64,000 nucleotides of DNA from Tistlia consotensis USBA 355. GTDB taxonomy: Bacteria > Pseudomonadota > Alphaproteobacteria > Kiloniellales > DSM-21159. Below the pieces are notes generated by a model that saw nothing but the letters and a program-made list of their open reading frames with translations, was not told the DNA's origin and did no database searches. Below are positions 46,214 through 55,505 of this stretch, one piece after another. The stretch spans positions 1-64,000 of the forward strand of contig NZ_FWZX01000026.1 in assembly GCF_900177295.1 (NCBI RefSeq), read 5' to 3'. The position numbers and the translations under genes were made by a program. Positions within the stretch are counted from its first letter, which is position 1; every line of letters starts with the position of its first letter.

Positions 46214-46224
46214 AGGTCTAACCA
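46214..46224. promoter_or_regulatory. candidate FadR-type operator before the TRAP genes
   Basis: AGGTCTAACCA has a perfect GGT-N3-ACC core and is set in an AT-rich stretch, ATTAAA on both sides, quite unlike the surrounding DNA. It matches the site at 42673-42683 at 13 of 19 positions when that is read on the other strand. This suggests the FadR-type regulator also controls the transporter. Confidence 0.55.
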
Positions 46225-46245
46225 TTAAAAATCGGGAGGGAACCC

Positions 46246-47265
46246 ATGAAGAGACAGGCAAGACTGGCCGCCGCGCTCGCGGTGGCGGTACTGGCCGGAG
46301 GTGCCGGTCCGGCTCTGGCGGAGACGACCCTGACGGTCGCGCACGGCTTCTCGCCGACGCACGTGATCGCCGCGCAGGGGGTCGACCCCTGGATGGCCTG
46401 CATGAAGGCGAAGGCCGGCGACCAGCTGGGCTTCAACTACTACCCCTCGGGCCAGGTAGCCTCGACCAAGGAGATGCTGACGGCGCTCAACGCCGGCATC
46501 GCCGACCTGACGACCGTGCCGATCGGCTACGTCAGCAGCAAGATGCCGCTCAACGGCGTCTCGATGCTGCCCGGCCTCGGCAGCAGCGCCGGCCAGGTCA
46601 TCCCGGTCTATTCCAAGGCGGTCAGGCAGGGCCTGCTGGCCAAGGAGTTCGAGCAGAACCACATCCGGCCGATCTGGGTCATGGTGCTGCCGGCCTACCA
46701 GATCGTCTCGCGGGTCGGGCCGCTGCGCACGAAGGAGGATTTCGCCGGCAAGGTCGTGCGCTCGGCGGGCGGCACGATGAACCTGACGCTCTCCGCGCTC
46801 GGCGCCTCGCCGGCCGAGATCCCGAGCAGCGACATGTACGTCGCCATGGAGCGCGGCACGGTCGACGCGACGCTGTCGGCCTACGCCAGCATCAAGCCCT
46901 ACAACATCAACGAGGTCATGAACGCCGTCAGCGCGAACGGCGAGTTCGGCTCCTTCTCGATCGCCTTCTCGATGTCCGATTCCAGCTGGACCAAGCTGTC
47001 GCCGGAGCTGCAGCAGATGGCCAGCGACTGCGGCAGCCAGGTCGAGGGCTCGATCGCCAGGTTCCTCGACGGCGAGGTCGATGAGCTAAAGGCCGAGTTC
47101 AGCAAGGCCGGCGTTACGGTCTACGACTTCACGCCGGAGCAGCTGGCCTGGATGCACAAGCAGCTTGGGCAGGTCAGCGACGACTGGGTGGCGCGGTTGA
47201 AGGATCGCGGCCTGCCTGCCCAGCAGGCCCTGGACGAGTACCGCAAGCTGATGGGCGTCCAGTGA
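46246..47265 (+). CDS. dctP: TRAP transporter substrate-binding protein (DctP)
   Basis: The 339-residue periplasmic protein has a signal peptide (residues 1-24, ending PALA) and the DctP fold; the Arg in GKVVRSAGG is at the place of the universal carboxylate-binding Arg. It catches an organic acid for the DctQM membrane pair. Genetic company points to a C5-dicarboxylate or keto acid. GGGAGGGAACCC is a strong ribosome site. Confidence 0.9.
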   Translation: MKRQARLAAALAVAVLAGGAGPALAETTLTVAHGFSPTHVIAAQGVDPWMACMKAKAGDQLGFNYYPSGQVASTKEMLTALNAGIADLTTVPIGYVSSKMPLNGVSMLPGLGSSAGQVIPVYSKAVRQGLLAKEFEQNHIRPIWVMVLPAYQIVSRVGPLRTKEDFAGKVVRSAGGTMNLTLSALGASPAEIPSSDMYVAMERGTVDATLSAYASIKPYNINEVMNAVSANGEFGSFSIAFSMSDSSWTKLSPELQQMASDCGSQVEGSIARFLDGEVDELKAEFSKAGVTVYDFTPEQLAWMHKQLGQVSDDWVARLKDRGLPAQQALDEYRKLMGVQ

Positions 47266-47284
47266 GCCGCCACCCGGACGCGTC

Positions 47285-47806
47285 GTGACCTACGCCCGGA
47301 TCCACGGCGCCTTCGACGCCCTCCTTGCCCGCGGCGAGGCCGCAGCCGCCGTCCTGGCCGGCTGCGGCGCGCTGGCGGCGATGCTGCTGGTCTCGGCCGA
47401 CGCGGTGATCCGCCACCTCTTCGCCCAGCCTCTGACCTTCCAGCTCTACTTCACGGAGCACTACCTGCTGGTCTCGATGGCGCTGCTGGCGCTGCCCTGG
47501 GGCTTCCGCACCGGCGGCTTCATCCGCATCGAGGGCTTCGCGATGGCCGTGCCGCTCTCGCTGCGCGGGCCGCTGCTGCGTACCGGGCTGCTCGCCGGCG
47601 CCGGCTACATCGGCTATCTCGGCTGGCTCGGCCTCGGCAAGTTCCAGGAGGCGCTGGCTGGCCACGAGGTCGACATGGGCGTGATCGACTGGCCGATCGC
47701 CTGGTCCTGGATCTGGGTGCCGCTCGGCTGCGGCCTGCTGGCACTGCGCCTGACCCTGGCGGCGAGCGCGCCGACCGCCCCCCTCTTCCGCACCACACAC
47801 GACTGA
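47285..47806 (+). CDS. dctQ: TRAP transporter small permease (DctQ)
   Basis: The 173-residue membrane protein has four helices and the DctQ features ADAVIRHLFAQPLTF and ALPWGFRTGGFIRIE. It stabilises the large permease. It starts at GTG 47285, 19 bases after dctP, with no strong ribosome site, and ends 12 bases before dctM. Confidence 0.88.
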   Translation: MTYARIHGAFDALLARGEAAAAVLAGCGALAAMLLVSADAVIRHLFAQPLTFQLYFTEHYLLVSMALLALPWGFRTGGFIRIEGFAMAVPLSLRGPLLRTGLLAGAGYIGYLGWLGLGKFQEALAGHEVDMGVIDWPIAWSWIWVPLGCGLLALRLTLAASAPTAPLFRTTHD

Positions 47807-47818
47807 GCGACCGGCATC

Positions 47819-49123
47819 ATGACCTTCGCCCTCGGCCTGATCGTCCTGCTCGCCTTGATGATCCTCGGCGTGCCGATCGGCTTCGCCCTCGGGCTCGCCG
47901 GTGTCGCCAGCCTCGCCCTGATCGTGCCGGCTCCGGTGATCCTCGGCCTGATGACCCAGGTGGTCCACGCGACCGCGGCCAGCTACGTCCTGCTGACCAT
48001 CCCGATGTTCGTGCTGATGGCCGAATTTCTCAGCGCCGGCGGCGTTGCCCAGGATCTGATGCTGGCCTGCAACCGCATGCTGCGCCGGGTGCGCGGCGGC
48101 CTGGCCATGGCCTGCGTCTTCGCCGGCGCCCTGCTCGCCTCGGCCTCGGGCAGCAGCACCGCCTCGGTCGCCAGCATCACCCGGGCCTCCTATCCGACCA
48201 TGCGGCGGCTCGGCTACGACTGCGGCTTCTCGGTCGGCACAATCTCGATCGCCGGCACCCTGGCGATCATGATCCCGCCGTCGATCGCCTTCGTCGTCTA
48301 CGGCCTGATGACCGACGTCTCGATCGGCAAGCTGTTCATCGCCGGCGTCCTGCCCGGCCTGCTGACCGCCGCCGGCTACATCGCGACCATCGCGCTGCTG
48401 CTCTGGCGCCGGCCGGGCCTGGCGCCAACCGGGGCTTCCCCGAACGTCGGTGGAGACGTCGGCGGAGACAGCGCCGGCCTCGAGGGTCGAGGCCAGGTCT
48501 GGCCGATCGTCCTGCTGGTCGCGATCGTGCTCGGCTGTCTCTACGGCGGCGTCGCGACGCCGACCGAGGTCGGTGCGCTGGGCGCGCTGGCCGCCGGACT
48601 GATCAGCCTCGGCCTCGGTCGCATGACCGGCCGCCGCTTCGCGACAGCTGTCGGCAACACCCTGCGCACCACGGCGCTGATCGTCACCATCATCTTCGGC
48701 GCGCACCTCTTCGGCTACTTCATCTCCTTCACCCACGTCACCGACCAGATGTTGACCTGGATCGCCGCCAGCGGCCTGTCGCGCTACAGCGTGCTGCTGC
48801 TCGTCGTGCTGGTCTACCTCGGTCTCGGCATGGTGATGGACCAGTTCGCGATCATCATCCTGACCGCGCCGATCTCCTACGCCCTGGTCACCGGACTCGG
48901 CTTCGACGGCGTCTGGTTCGGGGTGATCATCGTCAAGACCGCCGAGATCGGCCTGGTCTCGCCGCCGATGGGCCTCAACGTCTTCATTGCCGCCTCGGCC
49001 GCCGAGGTCGACGCGCGCGCCGGCTTTGCCGGCGTGCTGCCCTTCATCGTCACCGAGCTGGTCATTCTGGCGCTGCTGATCGCCGTCCCGGAGATCGTGC
49101 TTTACCTTCCGGGCACGATGTGA
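47819..49123 (+). CDS. dctM: TRAP transporter large permease (DctM)
   Basis: The 434-residue membrane protein has about twelve helices, with GAGLLASASGSSTASVASI-like region (GALLASASGSSTASVA) and GTLAIMIPPSIAFVVYG, both TRAP sodium-site hallmarks. It carries the substrate inward with sodium. A remnant CoA transferase follows after 19 bases. Confidence 0.92.
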   Translation: MTFALGLIVLLALMILGVPIGFALGLAGVASLALIVPAPVILGLMTQVVHATAASYVLLTIPMFVLMAEFLSAGGVAQDLMLACNRMLRRVRGGLAMACVFAGALLASASGSSTASVASITRASYPTMRRLGYDCGFSVGTISIAGTLAIMIPPSIAFVVYGLMTDVSIGKLFIAGVLPGLLTAAGYIATIALLLWRRPGLAPTGASPNVGGDVGGDSAGLEGRGQVWPIVLLVAIVLGCLYGGVATPTEVGALGALAAGLISLGLGRMTGRRFATAVGNTLRTTALIVTIIFGAHLFGYFISFTHVTDQMLTWIAASGLSRYSVLLLVVLVYLGLGMVMDQFAIIILTAPISYALVTGLGFDGVWFGVIIVKTAEIGLVSPPMGLNVFIAASAAEVDARAGFAGVLPFIVTELVILALLIAVPEIVLYLPGTM

Positions 49124-49142
49124 CCAGGCGGGGAGAGGGTGG

Positions 49143-49735
49143 ATGCTGAGGCTGCTGGACGGGGTCCGCGTGATCGAGGCCGGACACGTCGTGCTCGGCC
49201 CCTACGCCGGCCAGTTCCTCGGCGACTTCGGTGCCGACGTGGTCGAGATCGAGCCCATCGAGGGCGACGTCTATCGCGGCGTCGGCCTGGCCCGCAGCCG
49301 CGGCATGAGCGCCCAGTGGATGGCCTGCAACCGCCTCGTGCACGGCGCCGACGCCTTCCTGCACAACATGCGCGAGACGCGCTGGCCCGGCTCGGTCTCG
49401 ACGATCCGACTCTGAGCGCGATCAACCCGCGCCTGGTCTACTGCGCCGCCACCGGCTTCGGCTCGGACGGTCCCTATGGCGGCCGCCCGGCGGTCGACGA
49501 CGTGATCCAGGCCTGGTCGGGCCTGGCCGCGCTGAACGGCCGCCATGCCGGGCGCCGTCGCTCGTGCCGCTGACCCTCGCCGACATGCTGACGGCACTGA
49601 TGCTGGGCCGGAGCCTGCTCGCCGGCCTGCACCGCCAGCGGGCGACCGGCAGGGGCTGCCATTTTTCGAGACGCCGATGTTCGAGGCGATGGTCTCGGCC
49701 CCGCTGAACCAGCACCTCCCGGGCGCCCGGCGCTG
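49143..49735 (+). pseudogene. decayed CaiB/BaiF CoA transferase
   Basis: The start is intact: LLDGVRVIEAGHVVLGPYAG, then GDFGADVVEIEPIEG, with stop at 49415. Family sequence then continues in other frames: LGLDDPTLSAINPRLVYCAA from about 49395 in the second frame, PLTLADMLTALMLGRSL from 49567 in the third, and FETPMFEAMVSAPLN in the first again. At least three frameshifts have occurred. The middle NRGKRS-type segment is deleted in frame, and the C-terminal half is missing. It lies directly after dctM and is not translated into a working enzyme. Confidence 0.88.
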
Positions 49736-51226
49736 TCAGGCCATGTTCACGATCACGGTCTTCTTGTGGGTGAAGTGCTCGAGCATCGCCTCGAGCGTCG
49801 CTTCCTTGCCGAGGCCCGACTGCTTGATGCCACCATAGGACAGCGCCGGCTGCACGACCAGGTTCTGGTTGACCTGGACGAAGCCGGCCTCAAGCCGGCG
49901 GGTCGCGTCGAGCGCGGTCCTGAGGTCCTTCGTCCAGATCGTCGCGGCCAGGCCGTAGTCGCTGTCGTTGGCCGCTTCGATCGCCGCCTCGTAGTCGCTG
50001 AAGCGGATGACCGTGCAGACCGGCCCGAAGATCTCCTCGCGCGCCAGGCGGCAGGCGTTGTTGACCCCGGTGAAGATCACCGGCCGGACGAACAGGCCCT
50101 TCGCGAGCGCCGGGTCGTCCGGCAGCGCCGAGCAAAGGTGGGCCGTCGCTCCCGGCAGGTCGCGGCCGAGCTCGATGTAGGAGCGCACCCGCTCGAACTG
50201 CTGCGGCGAGACGATCGCGCCGATGTCGGTCCGCTCGTCCAGCGGATCGCCCATCACCAGGGCGTCGACCTTGGCCTTGAGCCGCTCGACGAAGGCGTCG
50301 TGCAGGCCGTCCTGGACGAAGATGCGGCTCGAGGCCGTGCAGCTCTGGCCCTGGCGGGTGAAGCGCATGCCGACGACGGCGCCGGCGACGGCCCGCTCCA
50401 GGTCGGCGTCGTCCATGACGATCATCGGACTCTTGCCGCCCAGCTCCAGGGTCACGGGAATCAGCTTCTCGGCAGCGGCCCGGTAGACCGTCCGGCCGGT
50501 CTCGACCGAGCCCGTGAAGGTGACCTTGCCGACCTTCGGATGGCCGACCAGCGGCGCGCCGCACTCCGGCCCCAGGCCGGTCAGGAGATTGAACAGGCCG
50601 GCCGGCAGCACCCGGTTCATGATCTCGGCGACGCGCAGCACCGCGAGCGGCGCCTCCTCGGCGGCCTTGACGACGACCGCGTTGCCGGCGACCAGGGCCG
50701 GCGCGATCTTCAGCGCCATCAGCAGCAGCGGCACGTTCCAGGGGATGATCGCGCCGACCACCCCGATCGGCTCGCGCAGGGTCAGGGTCAGCATGTCCGG
50801 GCTGAAGGGCACGGTCTCGCCCTTGAGCTCCGAGCCGAGGCCGCCGAAGAAGGTGAAGACGTCGGCCAGCACCGAGGCCTCGACCCGGCTCTCGGTGCGC
50901 AGGGCCTTGCCGGTCTCGAGCGCCAGCAGGCGCCCCAGCTCCTCGACGTGCTCGCCGAGCAGGCGCGCGCACTCGGCGACCAGCCTGCCGCGCTGGCGGG
51001 CGGCGACGCCCGCCCAGTCCTTCTGTGCCCGGACCGCGGCGGCAACCGCCGCCTCGACGTCCGCGGCCTCGCCGAACGGCGCCTCGGCGACGGGCTCGCC
51101 GGTCGCCGGATCGATGACCTCGAAGGTGCGACCGCTGCGCGCCGCGACCAGCGCGCCGTCGATCAGCATGCGGCCCGAGAGCGCCCTGGCCAGCGCCCGG
51201 GGATCGGTGACGGGGTCCTGCGTCAT
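49736..51226 (-). CDS. aldehyde dehydrogenase family protein
   Basis: The 496-residue enzyme has Asn164 in PWN, Lys187, catalytic Glu261 in LELGGKSP and nucleophile Cys296 in GQSCTASS. It oxidises an aldehyde with NAD(P). Though placed with valine-type genes, it lacks the signs of CoA-dependent methylmalonate-semialdehyde dehydrogenase and looks like an ordinary ALDH. ATG 51226 has AGGAG at 9 bases; ATG 51256, overlapping the previous stop (ATGA), is an alternative. Confidence 0.9.
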   Translation of the reverse strand: MTQDPVTDPRALARALSGRMLIDGALVAARSGRTFEVIDPATGEPVAEAPFGEAADVEAAVAAAVRAQKDWAGVAARQRGRLVAECARLLGEHVEELGRLLALETGKALRTESRVEASVLADVFTFFGGLGSELKGETVPFSPDMLTLTLREPIGVVGAIIPWNVPLLLMALKIAPALVAGNAVVVKAAEEAPLAVLRVAEIMNRVLPAGLFNLLTGLGPECGAPLVGHPKVGKVTFTGSVETGRTVYRAAAEKLIPVTLELGGKSPMIVMDDADLERAVAGAVVGMRFTRQGQSCTASSRIFVQDGLHDAFVERLKAKVDALVMGDPLDERTDIGAIVSPQQFERVRSYIELGRDLPGATAHLCSALPDDPALAKGLFVRPVIFTGVNNACRLAREEIFGPVCTVIRFSDYEAAIEAANDSDYGLAATIWTKDLRTALDATRRLEAGFVQVNQNLVVQPALSYGGIKQSGLGKEATLEAMLEHFTHKKTVIVNMA

Positions 51227-51252
51227 CGGCGTCGTCTCCTGATCAGCTGCCG

Positions 51253-52143
51253 TCATGCCGTCCCCCGCAGCATCCGGACGATGCCGGAGAAATCGACCAT
51301 GCCGTGGCCGGCACCGACGAACAGCGAATAGAGCGCGGCGGCCTCGGCGCCGAGCGGCGTCGTCGCGCCGGCTGCGGCGGCCGCCTGCTGCGCCAGCCTG
51401 AGGTCCTTGAGCATCAGCGCCGCGGCGAAGCCCGGCCTGTAGTCCCGGTTCGCCGGCGAGGCCGGCACCGGCCCCGGCACCGGGCAGTAGCTGGTCAGCG
51501 ACCAGCACTGGCCGGAGGCGGTCGAGCTGACCTCGAACAGCTTGCCGGCGTCGAGGCCAAGCTTCTCGGCCAGGACGAAGGCCTCGCAGACGCCGATCAT
51601 CGAGATGCCGAGGATCATGTTGTTGCAGATCTTCGCCGCCTGGCCGGCGCCGACCGCACCGGTGTGAACCACGGTCCGGCCCATCGCGCGCAGCACCGGC
51701 TCCGCCCGCGCGAAGGCGGCCGGAGAGCCGCCGACCATGAAGGTCAGCGTGCCGGCCTCGGCGCCGCCGACGCCGCCGGAGACCGGTGCGTCGAGCAGTT
51801 CCAGCCCCGCCCCGGCCGCCTCGGCGCCGACCGCCCGCGCCGTCTCGACGTCGATGGTCGAGCAATCGATGACCAGGGTGCCGGCTGGCGCCGCCCGGAG
51901 CACGCCGCCCTCGCCGCCGAGCACTTCGCGGACGTGCCGGCCGGAGGGCAGCATCGTGATCGCGACCTCGGCCCCGGCCACCGCCTCCGCGGCGCTGCCG
52001 GCGATCCTCCCGCCGGCCGCCGCGAGGACCTCCAGCGCCGGCGCGGACAGGTCGAAGCCGACGACCTCGTGCCCCGCCTTCAGCAGATTGGCGGCCATCG
52101 GCCCGCCCATGTTGCCGAGGCCGATGAAAGCGATCTTCGCCAC
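51253..52143 (-). CDS. mmsB: 3-hydroxyisobutyrate dehydrogenase
   Basis: The 296-residue protein has GLGNMGGPMA at the N-terminus, SGGVGGAEAG and catalytic Lys171 with Asn175 in AAKICNNM, all as in MmsB. It oxidises 3-hydroxyisobutyrate to methylmalonate semialdehyde in valine catabolism. It is flanked by the acyl-CoA dehydrogenase and the aldehyde dehydrogenase on the same strand, in pathway-like order. Confidence 0.9.
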   Translation of the reverse strand: MAKIAFIGLGNMGGPMAANLLKAGHEVVGFDLSAPALEVLAAAGGRIAGSAAEAVAGAEVAITMLPSGRHVREVLGGEGGVLRAAPAGTLVIDCSTIDVETARAVGAEAAGAGLELLDAPVSGGVGGAEAGTLTFMVGGSPAAFARAEPVLRAMGRTVVHTGAVGAGQAAKICNNMILGISMIGVCEAFVLAEKLGLDAGKLFEVSSTASGQCWSLTSYCPVPGPVPASPANRDYRPGFAAALMLKDLRLAQQAAAAAGATTPLGAEAAALYSLFVGAGHGMVDFSGIVRMLRGTA

Positions 52144-52180
52144 GTCCTTCCCTCCCCTTTCTCCGGGTCCATGCCGCGCG

Positions 52181-53320
52181 CTACGGCCGGAGCAATGCGC
52201 GCGAGACGACCAACCTCATGATCTCGTTGGTGCCCTCGAGGATCTGGTGGACCCTGAGGTCGCGCAGGTAGCGCTCGACCGGGAAGTCCCGCAGGTAGCC
52301 GTAGCCGCCGTGCAGCTGCAGCGCCTCGTCGACGATCCGGAAGCCGTTGTCGGTCGCCAGGCGCTTGGCCATCGCGCAGAGCATCGTCGCCTCGGGCGCG
52401 CCGGCGTCGAGCGCCGCCGCGGCCCGGTGCAGCAGCAGGCGGGCGCTCTCCAGCGCCGTCGCCATGTCGGCGAGCTTGAACTGGACCGACTGGAAGTCGG
52501 CCAGCGGCTGGCCGAACTGCCGGCGCTCGCGGACATACTGCAGGGCCAGCTCCAGGCAGGCCCGGGCACCGCCCAGGGAGCAGGCGCCGATGTTCAGCCG
52601 GCCGCCGTCGAGGCCCATCATGGCGATCCTGAAGCCGTCGCCCTCCGCGCCGATCCGGTTGGCGACCGGCACCCGGCAGTTGTCGAACAGCACCGCGGCG
52701 GTCGGCTGGGTCTTCCAGCCGAGCTTCCTCTCCTGGGCCCCGAAGGACAGGCCCGGCGCGTCCTTCTCGACCGCGATGCAGGAGATGCCCCTGGGGCCCG
52801 GCCCGCCGGTCCGCGCCATGACCAGGTAGAGGTTGCTGCGCCCGCCGCCGGAGATGAAGGCCTTGGCGCCGTTGAGGAGGTAGTGCTCGCCGTCCCGCTC
52901 GGCGCGGGTCGACAGCGAGGCGGCGTCGGAGCCGGCCCCGGGCTCGGTCAGGCAGTAGCTGCCGAACCACTCCATGGCGGCGAGTCTGGGCACCCAGGCC
53001 TGGCGCTGCGCCTCGCTGCCGAAGCGGTCGACCATCCAGGCGACCATGTTGTGGATCGAGAGATAGGCAGCGGTCGAGGGGCAGGCGGCCGCCAGCTCCT
53101 CGAAGATCAGCGCCGCATCGAGGCGCGCAAGGCCGGAGCCGCCAACCTCTTCCGAGGCATAGATGGCCGCGAAGCCGAGCGCCGCCGCCTCGCGCAGCGC
53201 GTCCTCGGGAAAGACCGCCCCCTCGTCCCAGGCCGCCGCGCGCGGCGCCATGACCTCGGTCGCGAAGGCACGGGCCGTCTCCCGGAACGCGCGCTGCTCT
53301 TCGCTGAGCTGGAAATCCAC
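52181..53320 (-). CDS. acyl-CoA dehydrogenase (isobutyryl-CoA dehydrogenase-like)
   Basis: The 379-residue flavoprotein carries the catalytic Glu362 in ILEGTNEIMR, the FAD region CLTEPGAGSDAAS and LHGGYGYLRDFPVERYLRD. Together with mmsB next to it, oxidation of isobutyryl-CoA is likely. No enoyl-CoA hydratase or 3-hydroxyisobutyryl-CoA hydrolase is in the operon. It is divergent from the LysR gene. Confidence 0.88.
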   Translation of the reverse strand: MDFQLSEEQRAFRETARAFATEVMAPRAAAWDEGAVFPEDALREAAALGFAAIYASEEVGGSGLARLDAALIFEELAAACPSTAAYLSIHNMVAWMVDRFGSEAQRQAWVPRLAAMEWFGSYCLTEPGAGSDAASLSTRAERDGEHYLLNGAKAFISGGGRSNLYLVMARTGGPGPRGISCIAVEKDAPGLSFGAQERKLGWKTQPTAAVLFDNCRVPVANRIGAEGDGFRIAMMGLDGGRLNIGACSLGGARACLELALQYVRERRQFGQPLADFQSVQFKLADMATALESARLLLHRAAAALDAGAPEATMLCAMAKRLATDNGFRIVDEALQLHGGYGYLRDFPVERYLRDLRVHQILEGTNEIMRLVVSRALLRP

Positions 53321-53457
53321 GGTCGTCTCCTCCCCCGGCCGGCGCCGTCGCGGGGCTGGGCCGAGGCCACGGTGTCACTGCAAAACTCTTCATGCTACGG
53401 CTGAAAATGCCCGCCAGTTGTGCAAATATGCCCCGGCACGAAAGGGGAGAGGGTCCA

Positions 53458-54354
53458 ATGCGGGATTTCGACTGGAACGATGTCCGCTACTTCCTCGCCG
53501 TGGTCCGCACCGGCACCCTGACCCTCGCCGCCCGCCGCCTCGGAAGCGACCACACGACGGTCGGGCGGCGCCTGAGCGCGTTGGAGGCCAGCCTCGGAGC
53601 GAAGCTGATCGACCGGGGACCGACCGGTTGCACGCCGACCGCCCAGGGCGAGCGCTTCCTGGCCGACGCCGAGGCGCTGGAGAGCGTCGCGACGCGCGCG
53701 CAGGAGCGAATCGCCGGCTCGGACGTCGCCCTGTCTGGGACCGTGCGCATCGGCACGCCAGACGGCTTCGGCAGCTTCTTCCTGGCGCCGAGAATCATGA
53801 CGTTCTGCGACCGCCATCCCGAGCTCGAGGTCCAGATCGTCGCCATGCCCCGGGTGTTCAGCCTGTCGAAGAGGGAGGCCGATCTCGCGATCGGCCTCAC
53901 CCGCCCGGCCGAGGGGCGCCTGGTCAGCCGCAAGCTCACCGACTACTCGCTGCGCCTCTATGCGGCTCGCCGCTACCTCGAGGCCTCGCCGCCGATCCGT
54001 TGCCGCAGCGACCTCGCCGGCCACCACTTCGTCAGCTACATCGACGACCTGATCTTCTCCCCGGAACTCGACTACATGCCGCAGATCTCGCGGGATGCGA
54101 GCGCACGGCTGCAGAGCTCGAATCTCATCGCGCAGATGCAGGCCACCATCGCCGGAGCCGGCCTTTGCGTCCTGCCCTGCTTCATGGTGGACGGCGATCC
54201 GCGGCTGGTCGCCGTGCTGCCCGAGGAGGTCGTCCTGACCCGCTCGTTCTGGCTCGTCGTCCATGCCGATCAGCGGCATCTCGCCCGGATTCGCTCCGCC
54301 GCCGAGTTCATTCTCGCCGCCGCCCGAACGGACCAGTCACTGCTGAATCCCTGA
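53458..54354 (+). CDS. LysR-family transcriptional regulator
   Basis: The 298-residue protein has WNDVRYFLAVVRTGTLTLAA and DHTTVGRRLSALEASLG at the DNA-binding end. It is of the short-effector type with FWLVVHADQRHLARIR near the C-terminus. The AGGGGAGAGGG site fixes ATG 53458. It is divergent from the valine-type operon and likely regulates it. TGCAAA occurs twice in the 137-base intergenic region (53377 and 53421), possibly part of its site. Confidence 0.88.
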   Translation: MRDFDWNDVRYFLAVVRTGTLTLAARRLGSDHTTVGRRLSALEASLGAKLIDRGPTGCTPTAQGERFLADAEALESVATRAQERIAGSDVALSGTVRIGTPDGFGSFFLAPRIMTFCDRHPELEVQIVAMPRVFSLSKREADLAIGLTRPAEGRLVSRKLTDYSLRLYAARRYLEASPPIRCRSDLAGHHFVSYIDDLIFSPELDYMPQISRDASARLQSSNLIAQMQATIAGAGLCVLPCFMVDGDPRLVAVLPEEVVLTRSFWLVVHADQRHLARIRSAAEFILAAARTDQSLLNP

Positions 54355-54452
54355 CCGGCCTCATCGCCGGCCACATGAGCCACCCGCCCTCCCCTTCGAC
54401 GCAGCGCGAAGCTCGCCGGCCGGAAAGCCTCGTTTCCCTTCGCCGCGATTTA

Positions 54453-54530
54453 GTACGCTTGCACATGGTTTGCAGGCATCATATCTTCGCCCGCAGGAAT
54501 CATGCTGTGACAAACCATATGCTTACGTAT
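54453..54530. promoter_or_regulatory. MarR-regulon-type motifs, set a (three copies)
   Basis: GTACGCTTGCACAT (54453-54466) and GTTTGCAGGCATCA (54468-54481) begin 15 bases apart, and ATATGCTTACGTAT lies at 54517-54530, just before the SDR gene. They match ATATGCTTGCATAT at 11, 8 and 12 of 14 positions. Confidence 0.6.
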
Positions 54531-54562
54531 TGATTTCCGACAGAACGGGAGGAGCATCCAGG

Positions 54563-55462
54563 ATGAAACTCTGCGAAGGGCGGGTCGCCATCGTGACAGG
54601 GGCCGGCCGCGGCCTCGGCCGGGCGCATGCCCTGAAGCTCGCGAGCCACGGCGCCGCCGTGGTCGTCAACGACCTCGGCTCCGAGGCCTCCGGGGTCGGC
54701 AGCGATCCCTCTCCGGCGGCCGCGGTCGTCGCCGAGATCGAGGCGGCGGGCGGGCGCGCCGTGGTCGACGGCTCCGATGCGGCAAGCTGGGAGGGCGCTG
54801 CCGAGATGGTCCGCAAGGCGGTCGAGGAGCTCGGCCGGCTCGACATCGTGGTCAACAATGCCGGCATCCTGCGCGACCGCATGCTCGTCAACATGACCGA
54901 GGAGGAATGGGATTCGGTGACGCGGGTGCACCTGAAGTCCACCTTCGCGGTCACGCGTCATGCCGCCGATCACTGGCGGAGCCTGGCCAAGCGGGGCGAG
55001 GTGCCGGACGCGCGCGTGATCAACACGACCTCGCATTCCGGCCTGTACTGCAACGTCGGTCAGGCGAACTATGCCGCGGCGAAGGCCGGGATCGCCAGCT
55101 TCTCCATCGTCGCCGCGCGCGAGCTCCAGCGCTACGGCGTGACCGTCAACGCGATCGCGCCGCGCGCGACCACACGGATGACCCAGGGGCTGCGAGAGTG
55201 GAACGAGGAGCAGCTGCGGATGCGCGATCCGGATTGGGTCGCCGCGCTCGTGACCTGGCTGGCGAGCCCAGAATCGAAGGAGGTCAGCGGCCGCGTCTTC
55301 GAGGCCTGGGGCTACGGCTTCACCGTCGCCGAGAGCTGGCAGCACGGCGCGACGGCCGAAGCCTCGCTCGATCCGACCGAGATCGGCGCGCGGATCCTCG
55401 ATGTCCATCGGCGCTCGCGCAAGAACGCCGGGATCGACCTGGGCGAAGAGCTCGATCCATGA
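54563..55462 (+). CDS. SDR-family oxidoreductase (MFE-2-like 3-hydroxyacyl-CoA dehydrogenase)
   Basis: The 299-residue protein has the cofactor motif TGAGRGLG, then VVNDLGSEASGVG as in the dehydrogenase part of peroxisomal MFE-2, and Tyr-xxx-Lys in ANYAAAKAGI. A role as 3-hydroxyacyl-CoA dehydrogenase in a branched-chain or side-chain beta-oxidation fits the neighbours. ATG 54563 with GGAGGAG upstream is chosen; the earlier in-frame start overlaps the operator motifs. Confidence 0.85.
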   Translation: MKLCEGRVAIVTGAGRGLGRAHALKLASHGAAVVVNDLGSEASGVGSDPSPAAAVVAEIEAAGGRAVVDGSDAASWEGAAEMVRKAVEELGRLDIVVNNAGILRDRMLVNMTEEEWDSVTRVHLKSTFAVTRHAADHWRSLAKRGEVPDARVINTTSHSGLYCNVGQANYAAAKAGIASFSIVAARELQRYGVTVNAIAPRATTRMTQGLREWNEEQLRMRDPDWVAALVTWLASPESKEVSGRVFEAWGYGFTVAESWQHGATAEASLDPTEIGARILDVHRRSRKNAGIDLGEELDP

Positions 55463-55505
55463 CCCGTCCCGGGCGGGCCGCCTGATCCGGGCCGGGAGCC
55501 GCCGC

